Assembly (NCBI GenBank): GCA_964480475.1
Contig: CAYZPW010000001.1
Span: forward strand, 18,783-82,782
Length of the DNA: 64,000 bases
From: CAYZPW01 sp964480475
Lineage (GTDB): Bacteria; B130-G9
Reading direction: 5' to 3'
Of the stretch, positions 1-7,133 are shown piece by piece. The translations under genes were made by a program, and so were the position numbers. Under the pieces are notes generated by a model. That model searched no databases, was not told the DNA's origin, and saw nothing but the letters and a program-made list of their open reading frames with translations. Position 1 is the stretch's first letter. Every line of letters starts with the position of its first letter.

Positions 1-1
1 G

Positions 2-268
2 CACATGGCGCTGAGCGATTATGACAAGGCGCTTGAGGCGTTTGCCTCGTCAAAGGAGATGGCGGCCGAGGGCGATAATGAAGGCGGCGAATGGCTGGCT
101 CTCGGCTACATCGGGATCACGAACATCCTGGCGGGCAGCAAGGACAAAGGCGAGCAGCAACTGGATGAGGCAATAGCGGGTCTTCAGAAGCTCGATACGG
201 ACGACGCCAAGTTCTTTATTGACCAATTGAAGACTGCCCTTAAAGTTTTCTCAGCCCAGGCCGGGTAG
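2..268 (+). CDS. 3' end of a TPR-like protein (partial)
   Basis: The frame is open to the left edge (a CAC codon precedes the first ATG at 5), so this is probably the C-terminal part of a longer gene. The visible part is helical, with a TPR-like pattern (YDKALEAFASSKEMA, then GEQQLDEAIAGLQKL). It has no catalytic motif and ends at a TAG at 266-268. The next gene starts about 110 bases further on. It is probably a tetratricopeptide scaffold protein; the family cannot be fixed from the tail alone. Confidence 0.6.
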   Translation, partial: HMALSDYDKALEAFASSKEMAAEGDNEGGEWLALGYIGITNILAGSKDKGEQQLDEAIAGLQKLDTDDAKFFIDQLKTALKVFSAQAG

Positions 269-376
269 CCCACGCCTCACGAGGGGCCGAGGGATCCAGT
301 GGGCGGAGATGACATCTGGCAGAATATATCTGTGGTCGTTTGAAGGTCAGAATAGAACGTAAACGGAGGAGAAACG

Positions 377-1567
377 ATGAGCAAGACCATCAAGCTCTTG
401 ACGATCGCGTGCGTGCTGGTTTTCAGCATGTCGTGCGCGATCATCAACGAGCAGAACATCTACACCGACGGGCGCAACCTCACGAAGGTCTCGCAAAAGG
501 AGAAGCAGGCCAAAGAGCGCGAGCGCAAGAACATGGACCCGTACGCCAAATGTGCGGGCAATTTCCTCGATTTCGACCTCAAGGAGCTCGAGAAGCAGGC
601 GCGGGAGGCCTACGATGCAAAGAAGTATGAGGAGGCTGCGGTCCTTTACCTCAAGCTTCTGAGGCGCAATACCACTGACGGCGGGAACATCTACAACCTC
701 GCCTGCTGCTACGGCCTGCTCGGCAAGCCGGAACTCGCCGCGAAGTTCCTTGAACGGGCTTACAAGGCTGGCTTCACCGACGTCGGGTGGATGAAGAACG
801 ACCCCGACTTCGAGAAGGTCAGGGGTAACGAGCAGTTCGACGCGACGATCGCCTGCCTCGAGGGCCAGGCTAAGAAGAAAGCCGAAGGCAAGGGCAAACC
901 CATATACATCAGCGCCTCGTCCGAGTTCAGGTGCCGCCTCAAGTTCCCCGAGGGTTACGACGCAGAGAAGGCCTATCCGCTCCTCGTTGGTCTTCACGGC
1001 TACGGCAGCGACCCCGAGAGCTTCGTCGGCCTCTGGGAGCGCTTCGACAGCCCGCAGTTCATCTATGCCGTCCCGCAGGCGCCGTATCCCTATCTACGAG
1101 GCAACGAGCAGGGCTACAGCTGGAGCGCCCCCTTGCCGGACGAGGACCCCGCCAGCGAGCGCTCAAAGCTTCAGTCAGAGGAATACGTCGCGGAACTCGT
1201 CAAGCATCTCAAAGGCGAGTACAAAGTCGGCGACACTTACCTCTTTGGCTTCTCGCAGGGCTGTAGGATGACTTACACAACTGGCATCAAGAACCACGAG
1301 CTCTTCAAGGGCCTGATATGCTTCGGTGGCTGGTTCTCAAAGGACTGGCTGGTGGAAAAGGCCGGCATCGACCTCAACGAGATGAACGACCTCAGGGTCT
1401 TCATCGCCCACGGCAGCAAAGACACACTCGTGAAGCTGGAGGAGGGCGAAAAGGCCAGGGACATTCTCAAGGAGCACGGCTACGACGTAACGTTCCACGA
1501 GTTCGACGGTGCGCACCGCGTCCCGAAAGAGGCGCTGCTCGAGGCGCAGAAGTGGATGGGTCAATAG
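377..1567 (+). CDS. Lipoprotein with TPR region and alpha/beta hydrolase (phospholipase/carboxylesterase type)
   Basis: The N-terminus is a lipoprotein signal ending in a lipobox (FSMSC, Cys about residue 20), so the protein should be anchored in a membrane and face the periplasm or outside. Residues about 60-140 look like two TPR-type helix pairs (YDAKKYEEAAVLYLKLL). The rest is an alpha/beta hydrolase: LLVGLHGYGSDPESF forms the oxyanion region, GFSQG holds the nucleophile Ser (about 293), HGSKD gives the acid (about 349) and GAHRVP the His (about 379). This matches the phospholipase/carboxylesterase family. The ATG at 377 follows GGAGGAGAAAC at good spacing. It should hydrolyse an ester; the substrate is unknown. 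TPR plus hydrolase in one lipoprotein is unusual. Confidence 0.85.
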   Translation: MSKTIKLLTIACVLVFSMSCAIINEQNIYTDGRNLTKVSQKEKQAKERERKNMDPYAKCAGNFLDFDLKELEKQAREAYDAKKYEEAAVLYLKLLRRNTTDGGNIYNLACCYGLLGKPELAAKFLERAYKAGFTDVGWMKNDPDFEKVRGNEQFDATIACLEGQAKKKAEGKGKPIYISASSEFRCRLKFPEGYDAEKAYPLLVGLHGYGSDPESFVGLWERFDSPQFIYAVPQAPYPYLRGNEQGYSWSAPLPDEDPASERSKLQSEEYVAELVKHLKGEYKVGDTYLFGFSQGCRMTYTTGIKNHELFKGLICFGGWFSKDWLVEKAGIDLNEMNDLRVFIAHGSKDTLVKLEEGEKARDILKEHGYDVTFHEFDGAHRVPKEALLEAQKWMGQ

Positions 1568-1607
1568 GGGAGAAGAGGAAAAAGGGATAAAGGGACAAGG
1601 GGGATCT

Positions 1608-2105
1608 ATGGAATATCGATATGATGCGCCGTGCGGGATTTACTGCGGGGCGTGCGAGACGCTGCACGCGTTCAGGGAGGGCCGCGTCGAGGAGCACGCC
1701 AAGCTGGCGCAGATGAAGCCGGAAGACGTTAAGTGCGCGGGCTGCAAGACCGACGTAAACGCGAGATACTGCATCGGCTGCCACTTCCGTGACTGCACCA
1801 AAGAGAAGGGCGTCGAGTTCTGCTTTGAGTGCGAGGACTTCCCGTGCGAGCAGCTGGTGGCCTTCCGAAACGACGAATGGCCTCACCACTCATCCGTCCT
1901 GAAGAACCTTGAGACGATTCAGAAAAAGGGCCTCGACGCTTGGCTCGAAGAGCAGGCGAAGCGCTGGAGCTGTCCCGAATGTGGCGAGGGCTTCACCTGG
2001 TATAGGAAGACCTGCCGAAACTGCGGCGCCGAGCTCTACGATTGCCGAGCGGAAGCAGAAGACCTTAAGGAAGAGGGATCATTCGACAAGGGGAACCACG
2101 AATGA
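1608..2105 (+). CDS. DUF3795-type cysteine-rich protein with C-terminal zinc ribbon
   Basis: The N-terminal APCGIYCGACETL followed by several paired cysteines (CAGCK, CIGCHFRDC, CFECEDFPC) is the signature of DUF3795 proteins, which are small cytoplasmic metal-binding proteins of unknown function. Residues about 125-150 add a zinc ribbon (CPECGEGF, then CRNCGAEL). The ATG at 1608 is chosen because the domain begins at once and AAGGGGGATCT lies just upstream; the frame is open further upstream, but that part crosses the previous gene. The C-terminus (FDKGNHE) and the TGA stop come from a dispersed ACCACGAATGA repeat, so the original end may have been different. Confidence 0.85.
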   Translation: MEYRYDAPCGIYCGACETLHAFREGRVEEHAKLAQMKPEDVKCAGCKTDVNARYCIGCHFRDCTKEKGVEFCFECEDFPCEQLVAFRNDEWPHHSSVLKNLETIQKKGLDAWLEEQAKRWSCPECGEGFTWYRKTCRNCGAELYDCRAEAEDLKEEGSFDKGNHE

Positions 2106-2215
2106 ACACCAATAAACACGAAGAAGGCCTGTTTCTGCCTTTGTGTCTTCGTGCCTTTGCTGTTGACTCTTACAGTCTCTGACTCTACCTCGGCATTCGT
2201 GTTCTTCGTAGTTCA
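2094..2215. repeat. ACCACGAATGAACAC-type repeat pair
   Basis: The block begins with ACCACGAATGAACACC and AATAAACACGAAG, and closes about 75 bases later with the inverted form ATTCGTGTTCTTCGTAGTT. TTTGTGTCTTCGTGCCTTTG lies between. The same wording returns at 5725-5855 and, as a variant, at 53985-54010. The first copy supplies the stop codon of the DUF3795 gene. It looks like a dispersed fold-back repeat. Confidence 0.75.
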
Positions 2216-2270
2216 GCTAATCTCAGGAGCGTGAATGAGCAAGTGCAGAATAACAAAGCTCTCCTCAGGA

Positions 2271-2487
2271 CACCCGATGCTTGTCGCGGCGACGGTGGCT
2301 GGGCGGCAGAACCTCGCCCTACAACTGCCCGTTCCACGAGCTCGACAACGTCGTCCTCTCTCCCCACCGCGCCGCCTCACCCTTCCGCGACCTGAAGCGC
2401 TGGGACGAGGTCATCGAGAACGTCTCCCGCTTTGCGAGCGGCGAGGACGAGTTCTTGAACACAGTGGATACCGAGGCGGGATATTGA
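2271..2487 (+). pseudogene. Remnant of a D-2-hydroxyacid dehydrogenase C-terminus
   Basis: Translation from about 2281 gives GRTSPYNCPFHELDNVVLSP followed by HRAASPFRD. This resembles the C-terminal catalytic-loop segment of D-isomer specific 2-hydroxyacid dehydrogenases (typically PLWxLPNVVLTPHxA, with the catalytic His). It continues as a C-terminal helix (LKRWDEVIENVSRFASGE) to a TGA at 2485-2487. Everything N-terminal, including the Rossmann nucleotide-binding fold, is absent; a dispersed repeat sits directly upstream. There is no convincing start codon. I read it as a degraded gene end left after a deletion or repeat insertion. Confidence 0.6.
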
Positions 2488-2624
2488 GCGACAAACCACC
2501 AAGCAGTGCGATAGGTTAAACAGGACGGTGCTTCTGAGCTCGCTCGCGTTCCGGTGACGGTGTTTTTTACGAGGCAGAAAGCCACAAAGCGTAAGCTCGC
2601 TACAGCGAATATCGGAATACAGAG

Positions 2625-3437
2625 ATGCTAGAACAGCTTAGAGAATTCGATCCTTTGACTCAGGCACTGCTTGCCGGAGTTCTAACGTGGTTCGTAACTG
2701 CTCTCGGGGCAGCCAGCGTATTCGCAGCAAGGACTGTCAGCCAGAAGCTTCTCGATGCTATGCTTGGATTCGCGGCCGGCGTGATGATTGCCGCGAGTTT
2801 TTGGTCGTTGTTGGTTCCCGCGATAGAAATGTCGCAGAATCATGCGATCGCGCGGTGGGTTCCAGCTGCGGTTGGTTTTCTTATAGGCACCGTTTTCTTG
2901 AGGCTGATAGACAGGATACTGCCGCATCTGCACATCGGTTTTCCGATTGACGAAGCTGAAGGGATCAAGGTATCCTGGAGGCGCAGCACGTTGCTTGTCA
3001 CCGCGATAACACTGCATAACATACCTGAAGGTCTGGCGGTTGGGGTCGCGTTTGGTGCTGCGGCTGCTGGTCTTCCTTCAGCTACTTTGACTGCCGCCAT
3101 TGCCCTGACTATAGGGATAGCGATTCAGAACTTCCCGGAAGGATTGGCTGTATCTATGCCTTTAAGGCGCGACGGGATGTCACGCATGAAGAGTTTCTGG
3201 TATGGTCAGCTATCCGCAGTAGTTGAACCTCTCTCGGCGCTTGTCGGAGCAGGATTGGTTACATTGGCTCAGCCTCTTCTGCCGTATGCTCTCTCTTTTG
3301 CTGCGGGCGCGATGATATTCGTTGTCGTAGAAGAGGTTATCCCGGAGTCACAACGCAGCGGCCACACCGATCTCGCTACCGCCGGAACCATTTTGGGATT
3401 TCTGGTGATGATGATCCTCGATGTGGGGCTTGGCTAA
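2625..3437 (+). CDS. ZIP-family divalent metal transporter
   Basis: The protein of 270 residues has about eight membrane helices. Two signature helices carry paired metal-binding motifs: HNIPEGLAVGVAFGA and NFPEGLAVSMPL. EEVIPESQ comes near the end. This is the ZupT/GufA-like branch of ZIP transporters, which import Zn2+ and other divalent metals across the inner membrane. The charged loop between helices 3 and 4 (DRILPHLHIGFPIDEAEG) is the histidine-bearing variable loop of the family. The ribosome site is weak. A ferritin-like gene sits convergently downstream, so local metal handling is plausible, though no shared regulation is visible. Confidence 0.93.
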   Translation: MLEQLREFDPLTQALLAGVLTWFVTALGAASVFAARTVSQKLLDAMLGFAAGVMIAASFWSLLVPAIEMSQNHAIARWVPAAVGFLIGTVFLRLIDRILPHLHIGFPIDEAEGIKVSWRRSTLLVTAITLHNIPEGLAVGVAFGAAAAGLPSATLTAAIALTIGIAIQNFPEGLAVSMPLRRDGMSRMKSFWYGQLSAVVEPLSALVGAGLVTLAQPLLPYALSFAAGAMIFVVVEEVIPESQRSGHTDLATAGTILGFLVMMILDVGLG

Positions 3438-3665
3438 TTCACGGCTCCTCGGAGAAACAGGTCCTTCGTGTCCGCCGCTGTTCCGCGTGGGCCTTTTGGC
3501 TGCGCCGGCTTCTTTCCAGCCGTCCGCGACAAGCCTACAAACCCACCTGCTCCGCAAGTTGGCGGGCGGAAACAGGCTGTCGAGATTGACGGAGCGTCTA
3601 TGCCATCCGGCTCCAGCAGGGTGCGGGATTCTCCGCTGGCTGCTAATATACTACAGCTCAGGCGA

Positions 3666-3700
3666 AAAGGGTGTCTTGAGATATCGACCGGCACCCTTTC
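3666..3700 (+). terminator. Possible terminator between zip and dps-like genes
   Basis: AAAGGGTG (3666-3673) can pair with CACCCTTT (3692-3699) across an 18-base loop, followed by the T-rich CTGTCT. It lies in the 283-base gap between two convergent genes. The loop is long and the T tract poor, so this is tentative. Nothing else is recognised in the gap. Confidence 0.35.
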
Positions 3701-3720
3701 TGTCTAGACTTTGGCCAGAG

Positions 3721-4272
3721 CTACCTAAGAAACTTCGACACAAACGGTGAAGTCTCTCCACGCCGCAAAAAGTGCCCGGACGGGCCCTCTCCCAAAAACT
3801 CGGAAAACCATGACTCATGCTCGATTTCCTCGTTCAGGATCGCCAGAGCCAAGTCGTAAGTTCTATGGTCCTTGCCGGCCGTCATGTTGCAGATCTCGGT
3901 ATATCCATAGACAGCGCATCTTTCGGCGCCAACCAGAACTCTTAGAACCTCCTTGGCGTCGTTCGGATTCTTAGGAAGATTGGCTGGCGGACATGCTGAT
4001 AGATCGTGAAACTCCTTCATATCGTCCGGTAATCTTCCTCCCAGCTCGTATATGCGCGGCACCAGTGCCTCGAAGTGATTGCGGTCTTCTATCCGAGCGG
4101 TTTCGGCGATTTCTTTTATGCCTTCGCCTTCTAATCCAATCAAATTGGCCCGCAAGATGGTGTAGTAATAGTAGGTGGTAAGCTCAGCCGCCGCATTTTT
4201 GATCAGGAGCTTCAGCAGCTTGTCCAGATCAACCCCTGATTTCCTCACAACTTCGATCGCCACTTTGGCCAT
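3721..4272 (-). CDS. Dps-like ferritin-family protein (DPSL/thioferritin type)
   Basis: This is a 183-residue four-helix ferritin-like protein. Iron ligands are visible as an AAAELTTYYYYTI helix, the EDRNHFE pair, GAERCAVYGY and NEEIEHESW. Two cysteines (SACPPANLP and GAERC) fit the thioferritin (DPSL) group, which uses a cysteine pair near the di-iron site in oxidative-stress protection. It probably forms a cytoplasmic dodecamer that consumes peroxide while storing iron. The ATG at 4272 has AGGAGAGATC directly upstream; an in-frame upstream extension lacks this support. The gene is convergent with the ZIP transporter. Confidence 0.82.
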   Translation of the reverse strand: MAKVAIEVVRKSGVDLDKLLKLLIKNAAAELTTYYYYTILRANLIGLEGEGIKEIAETARIEDRNHFEALVPRIYELGGRLPDDMKEFHDLSACPPANLPKNPNDAKEVLRVLVGAERCAVYGYTEICNMTAGKDHRTYDLALAILNEEIEHESWFSEFLGEGPSGHFLRRGETSPFVSKFLR

Positions 4273-4451
4273 GATCTCTCTCCTCTTGTTTCTATAAAGG
4301 GTTGGTAAAAGCACAACACAGTTATTATATTACAACAGGTCAGGGCACGGGAGTCCTCCAAATATCGACCGATGCTCATTCTGGCTAAAACAGCAGACGA
4401 TCGTTGAACCTAACACGATGTAGAGGCTAAAGCGAGTATCAGGGCCAACAT

Positions 4452-4859
4452 ATGACCGAATCGCCGGAAGCCAAGCTCCTCTCCTATGGTCTCCTTTCCC
4501 CCGGGTATGAGGCGATCTACACGGGTCGGAAGGCGGGGGCGAGCGCTGAGGACACGCAAGGGCCGTGCGTTATCACCTCGGATGAGGATGGCAACGAGAT
4601 CAAGAAGTGGTCGCTCTGGACTTGGACAGGCGTGCTTGAGGAGAAGGACTGGGACGACGACATCAAACTCATTAACCGGATGCAGGAGCAGCTGGGGCCG
4701 TTGAGCGACGAGGCGCGGAAGATCCGCGCCCACATTGCGAGCCTGGCGGTATGCGACAACGGCTTCCCGGTCACAGTTGACGAGCTGCTGGATGCCATCG
4801 GCAGTGGCGAGCTGAGGGAGCCCACATTCCACAACGGCTGCTTCATGCCAAGCCCCTAG
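4452..4859 (+). CDS. Unrecognised 135-residue protein
   Basis: I do not recognise this protein. It is acidic and soluble, with no signal peptide or membrane segment. It holds a tryptophan-rich stretch (WSLWTWTGVLEEKDWDDD), a helical middle and a C-terminal NGFPVTVDELLDAIGSGEL helix. The ribosome site is poor, so the start is uncertain. It lies 39 bases before another unrecognised gene on the same strand, suggesting a two-gene transcript. Confidence 0.6.
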   Translation: MTESPEAKLLSYGLLSPGYEAIYTGRKAGASAEDTQGPCVITSDEDGNEIKKWSLWTWTGVLEEKDWDDDIKLINRMQEQLGPLSDEARKIRAHIASLAVCDNGFPVTVDELLDAIGSGELREPTFHNGCFMPSP

Positions 4860-4898
4860 TGTGAGGAGAAGACCACTCAGCCGCACCAGGAGATGGCA

Positions 4899-5756
4899 AT
4901 GCAGGTCATCGAGGAGGTGCTGAATGGCTATCTCGTGGGCGAATCGGCGGAGGCCCTCGTTGAGAGGCATCCCCACGCGAAGAGGTTCATTAAACGGACC
5001 TACGAGTGGCTCGGGCCGGTCGAGGAGCTAACCGACGTCAAGCGGCTGATGCTTGGCCGCGTTCTTCTGCCATTTGATTTCCTCACAAAGCGGACCGAGG
5101 ACCACGAGGCGATCTACAGGGACTGCTTCGAGCCAGGCGGACGAGGCGAGGCGCTTGACGAGAAGATCGCGGCCGCTGCGGGCCTGCCGAAGTTTTACTC
5201 ACCTATTTCCAATTACAGGGAATACGTGGAGACCCGGGACGGCATGAAAGACCCCAAGAAGAAAGAGCTCTATAGAGTGCTCGGGATGCTCTCCCACGGG
5301 CTGCATGGGCTCTCCGATTGCCATCATGCCTGTTTCCGATGGATAGAGAATTGGATTCTGAGCATCGGCGCGGGCGAGATGGAGACTGCAACGCACGCCA
5401 AGGGGACGGAGAAGGAGCGCCTCGGCAGGCTGCTCTTCGGTTACGTCCTCGCGCTGGACAGGTGGCTTCAGGACGTGTCGATGCACTTCCTGCTGCTCGA
5501 CCTGAGCCACGTTGACCTGGGCTTCGATCCCAAGAACGAGATACTCCAGGTCTATGCCCATCTCGGCGAGGAGCGGACGCCCGTCAGGGAATGGCTCGCT
5601 GCGTCCCTTTGGAAGAATCTGAGCCTGATGCCGGTCGGGCCAGGGCGGTTCCTGCACAAGGAACTGCTAGAGCGGTCCAAGCAGGCGGGGACATCTCTCC
5701 GCGGGTGGATCGATCACAAGAGGAAACCACGAATGAACACGAATGGGCACGACTAG
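4899..5756 (+). CDS. Unrecognised helical protein of about 285 residues
   Basis: No family is recognised. The protein is mostly helical and soluble, with conserved-looking aromatic and His/Cys clusters (GLSDCHHACFRWIENW; LDRWLQDVSMHFLLLDLSH) that could form a metal site. The second ATG at 4899 is preferred, because AGGAG at 4888-4892 is six bases upstream; the ATG at 4893 would touch it. The C-terminal RKPRMNTNGHD and the stop are encoded by a dispersed ACCACGAATGAACACGAATGG repeat, so the native end has been replaced or extended. It probably shares a transcript with the gene at 4452. Confidence 0.65.
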   Translation: MQVIEEVLNGYLVGESAEALVERHPHAKRFIKRTYEWLGPVEELTDVKRLMLGRVLLPFDFLTKRTEDHEAIYRDCFEPGGRGEALDEKIAAAAGLPKFYSPISNYREYVETRDGMKDPKKKELYRVLGMLSHGLHGLSDCHHACFRWIENWILSIGAGEMETATHAKGTEKERLGRLLFGYVLALDRWLQDVSMHFLLLDLSHVDLGFDPKNEILQVYAHLGEERTPVREWLAASLWKNLSLMPVGPGRFLHKELLERSKQAGTSLRGWIDHKRKPRMNTNGHD

Positions 5757-5855
5757 TGCCCCTTTTCCCTCTCTCGTCTCTGTGTCTCTGTGGTTGATCC
5801 ACATCATCCTTGAGCTTCCCTCATTTTTCGTGTTCATTCGTGTTCATTCGTGGTT
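5725..5855. repeat. Inverted ACCACGAATGAACACGAAT repeat pair
   Basis: AACCACGAATGAACACGAAT at the left end is matched by ATTCGTGTTCATTCGTGGTT at 5834-5853. Between them lies TCTCTGTGTCTCTGTGGTT, the inverse of the ACCACAGAGAC repeat also found inside mtaB. The left arm ends the preceding gene; the right arm lies just before the glycosyltransferase start. It is the clearest copy of this family in the window. Confidence 0.8.
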
Positions 5856-5867
5856 GAATCAGCTCTT

Positions 5868-7133
5868 ATGGATCACGTGGTATTATCTGATGTGCGGTCA
5901 CAACCCATCCGCGTGATGCGGGTGATCACACAGCTCTCGCGAGGGGGCGTGGAGGCGAAGCTGGCCGAGCTCTTGCCTTTGCTCAGGCAGCAGGGCTTTG
6001 ATGTCTCCGTGTGCTGCATCAAGGAGGCAGGGTCGCTGGCTCATCGGTTCGCCGAGGCGGGGATACCGGTTCACGTCCTGCCTGTTCGATCGCGGCTGCA
6101 TCCGATCGACATGCTGCGCCTCGCCCGGTTCATCAGGCAGGAGCGGCCCGACATCGTGCACACGCACATGTATGCGGCGAATACGACAGGGACGATTGCT
6201 GCGCGGCTCGCGAAGACGCCGGTTATCGTCGCAAACGTTCACAACGTGGGGAAGTTCGCGTCGCGGCGCCAGGTTTTGCAGGACAGGATATTGTCCCGGT
6301 TCAGGGATGCGACGGTCTGCGTCTCAGAGCGGGTCAAGGCGGATTACCTTGAGGCGACAGGGCTTTCGGACGAGAAGGTAATGGTGATCTACAACGGTGT
6401 GGATACTGAGAGGTTCAGGCCAAGTTCGCAGGCTGGAAAGCCCGCCCCACACGGCCAACTGCCAACCGCCAACGGCCAACCGATCAGGCAGGCTAGAAAG
6501 CCTACCCCACATGGGCGGGCTGGAAAGCCCGGCCCGCACTGTGAGCTCCGGAGGGAACTCGGAATCGGGGAGGACGAACGCGTTCTGATTTCTGCCGGGC
6601 GCCTCATCCCGCAGAAGTCACCGGACCTTCTGATCGCTGCGTTCAAGATAGTCCACAAATCGCTCCCAGACACGCGGCTGTTGGTTCTTGGGACGGGCGA
6701 GCTTCGCGACGATCTTATGGCCATGACCGATAGGCTTGGACTTTCAGCGAGTGTTATCTTCGCGGGCTTTCGAGAGGACATTGCCGAATGCCTTGCCGCT
6801 TCGGACGTTTTTGTGTCATCCTCTGTTAAGGAGGGCTTCTCGAATGTGCTGCTTGAGGCGCTGGCCTCTGGCCTTCCGGCGGTGGTTACGGATGTCGGTG
6901 GGAATCGGGAGGCGGTCCGCGATGGTCGGGAGGGCTTCTTGTGTGGGCCAGGCGCAGAGGAGTTAGCCGAGTGGATTATGCGCATTTTGGGCGATTCGGG
7001 CCTTCGAGAGCGCATGTCAAAGAATGCTAGGGAGCGAGCGATGGAGTTTAGTTTGGAGCAGATGGCGAACCAGACGGCGGCGTTTTATCACCGTCTTTTC
7101 TCGCAGAAGCGAGGGAGTGTAGCCGATGAATAA
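5868..7133 (+). CDS. GT4-family glycosyltransferase with repeat-derived linker
   Basis: This is a GT-B fold sugar transferase that would act at the cytoplasmic face of the membrane in surface glycan synthesis. The N-terminal acceptor domain shows VITQLSRGGVEAKLAELL and DIVHTHMYAANTTG. The C-terminal nucleotide-sugar domain shows SAGRLIPQKSPDLLI and the GT4 motif EGFSNVLLEALASGLPAVV. Between the domains (residues about 187-224) is a proline-, alanine- and glycine-rich insert encoded by tandem dispersed repeats that keep the frame. The ATG at 5868 is taken; the frame is open upstream only through a repeat, and no good ribosome site is seen. The stop overlaps the histidine kinase start by 8 bases, so the two genes are translationally coupled. 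Confidence 0.9.
   Translation: MDHVVLSDVRSQPIRVMRVITQLSRGGVEAKLAELLPLLRQQGFDVSVCCIKEAGSLAHRFAEAGIPVHVLPVRSRLHPIDMLRLARFIRQERPDIVHTHMYAANTTGTIAARLAKTPVIVANVHNVGKFASRRQVLQDRILSRFRDATVCVSERVKADYLEATGLSDEKVMVIYNGVDTERFRPSSQAGKPAPHGQLPTANGQPIRQARKPTPHGRAGKPGPHCELRRELGIGEDERVLISAGRLIPQKSPDLLIAAFKIVHKSLPDTRLLVLGTGELRDDLMAMTDRLGLSASVIFAGFREDIAECLAASDVFVSSSVKEGFSNVLLEALASGLPAVVTDVGGNREAVRDGREGFLCGPGAEELAEWIMRILGDSGLRERMSKNARERAMEFSLEQMANQTAAFYHRLFSQKRGSVADE
6428..6541 (+). repeat. Repeat cluster inside the GT4 gene
   Basis: Three copies of a unit like CAGGCTGGAAAGCCCGCCCC occur at about 6429, 6489 and 6514; each contains a small AGGCT/AGCCT stem. GGCCAACTGCCAACCGCCAA is embedded at 6452-6480, wording that recurs at about 57423. 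The whole block is in frame and has no stop. The repetition shows it is inserted material rather than ancestral protein sequence. Confidence 0.8.

Noticed and set aside
3468..3707. Plus-strand ORF of 79 codons after the ZIP gene
   Set aside because: It has no ribosome site and no recognisable family, and overlaps a competing minus frame. It may be chance.
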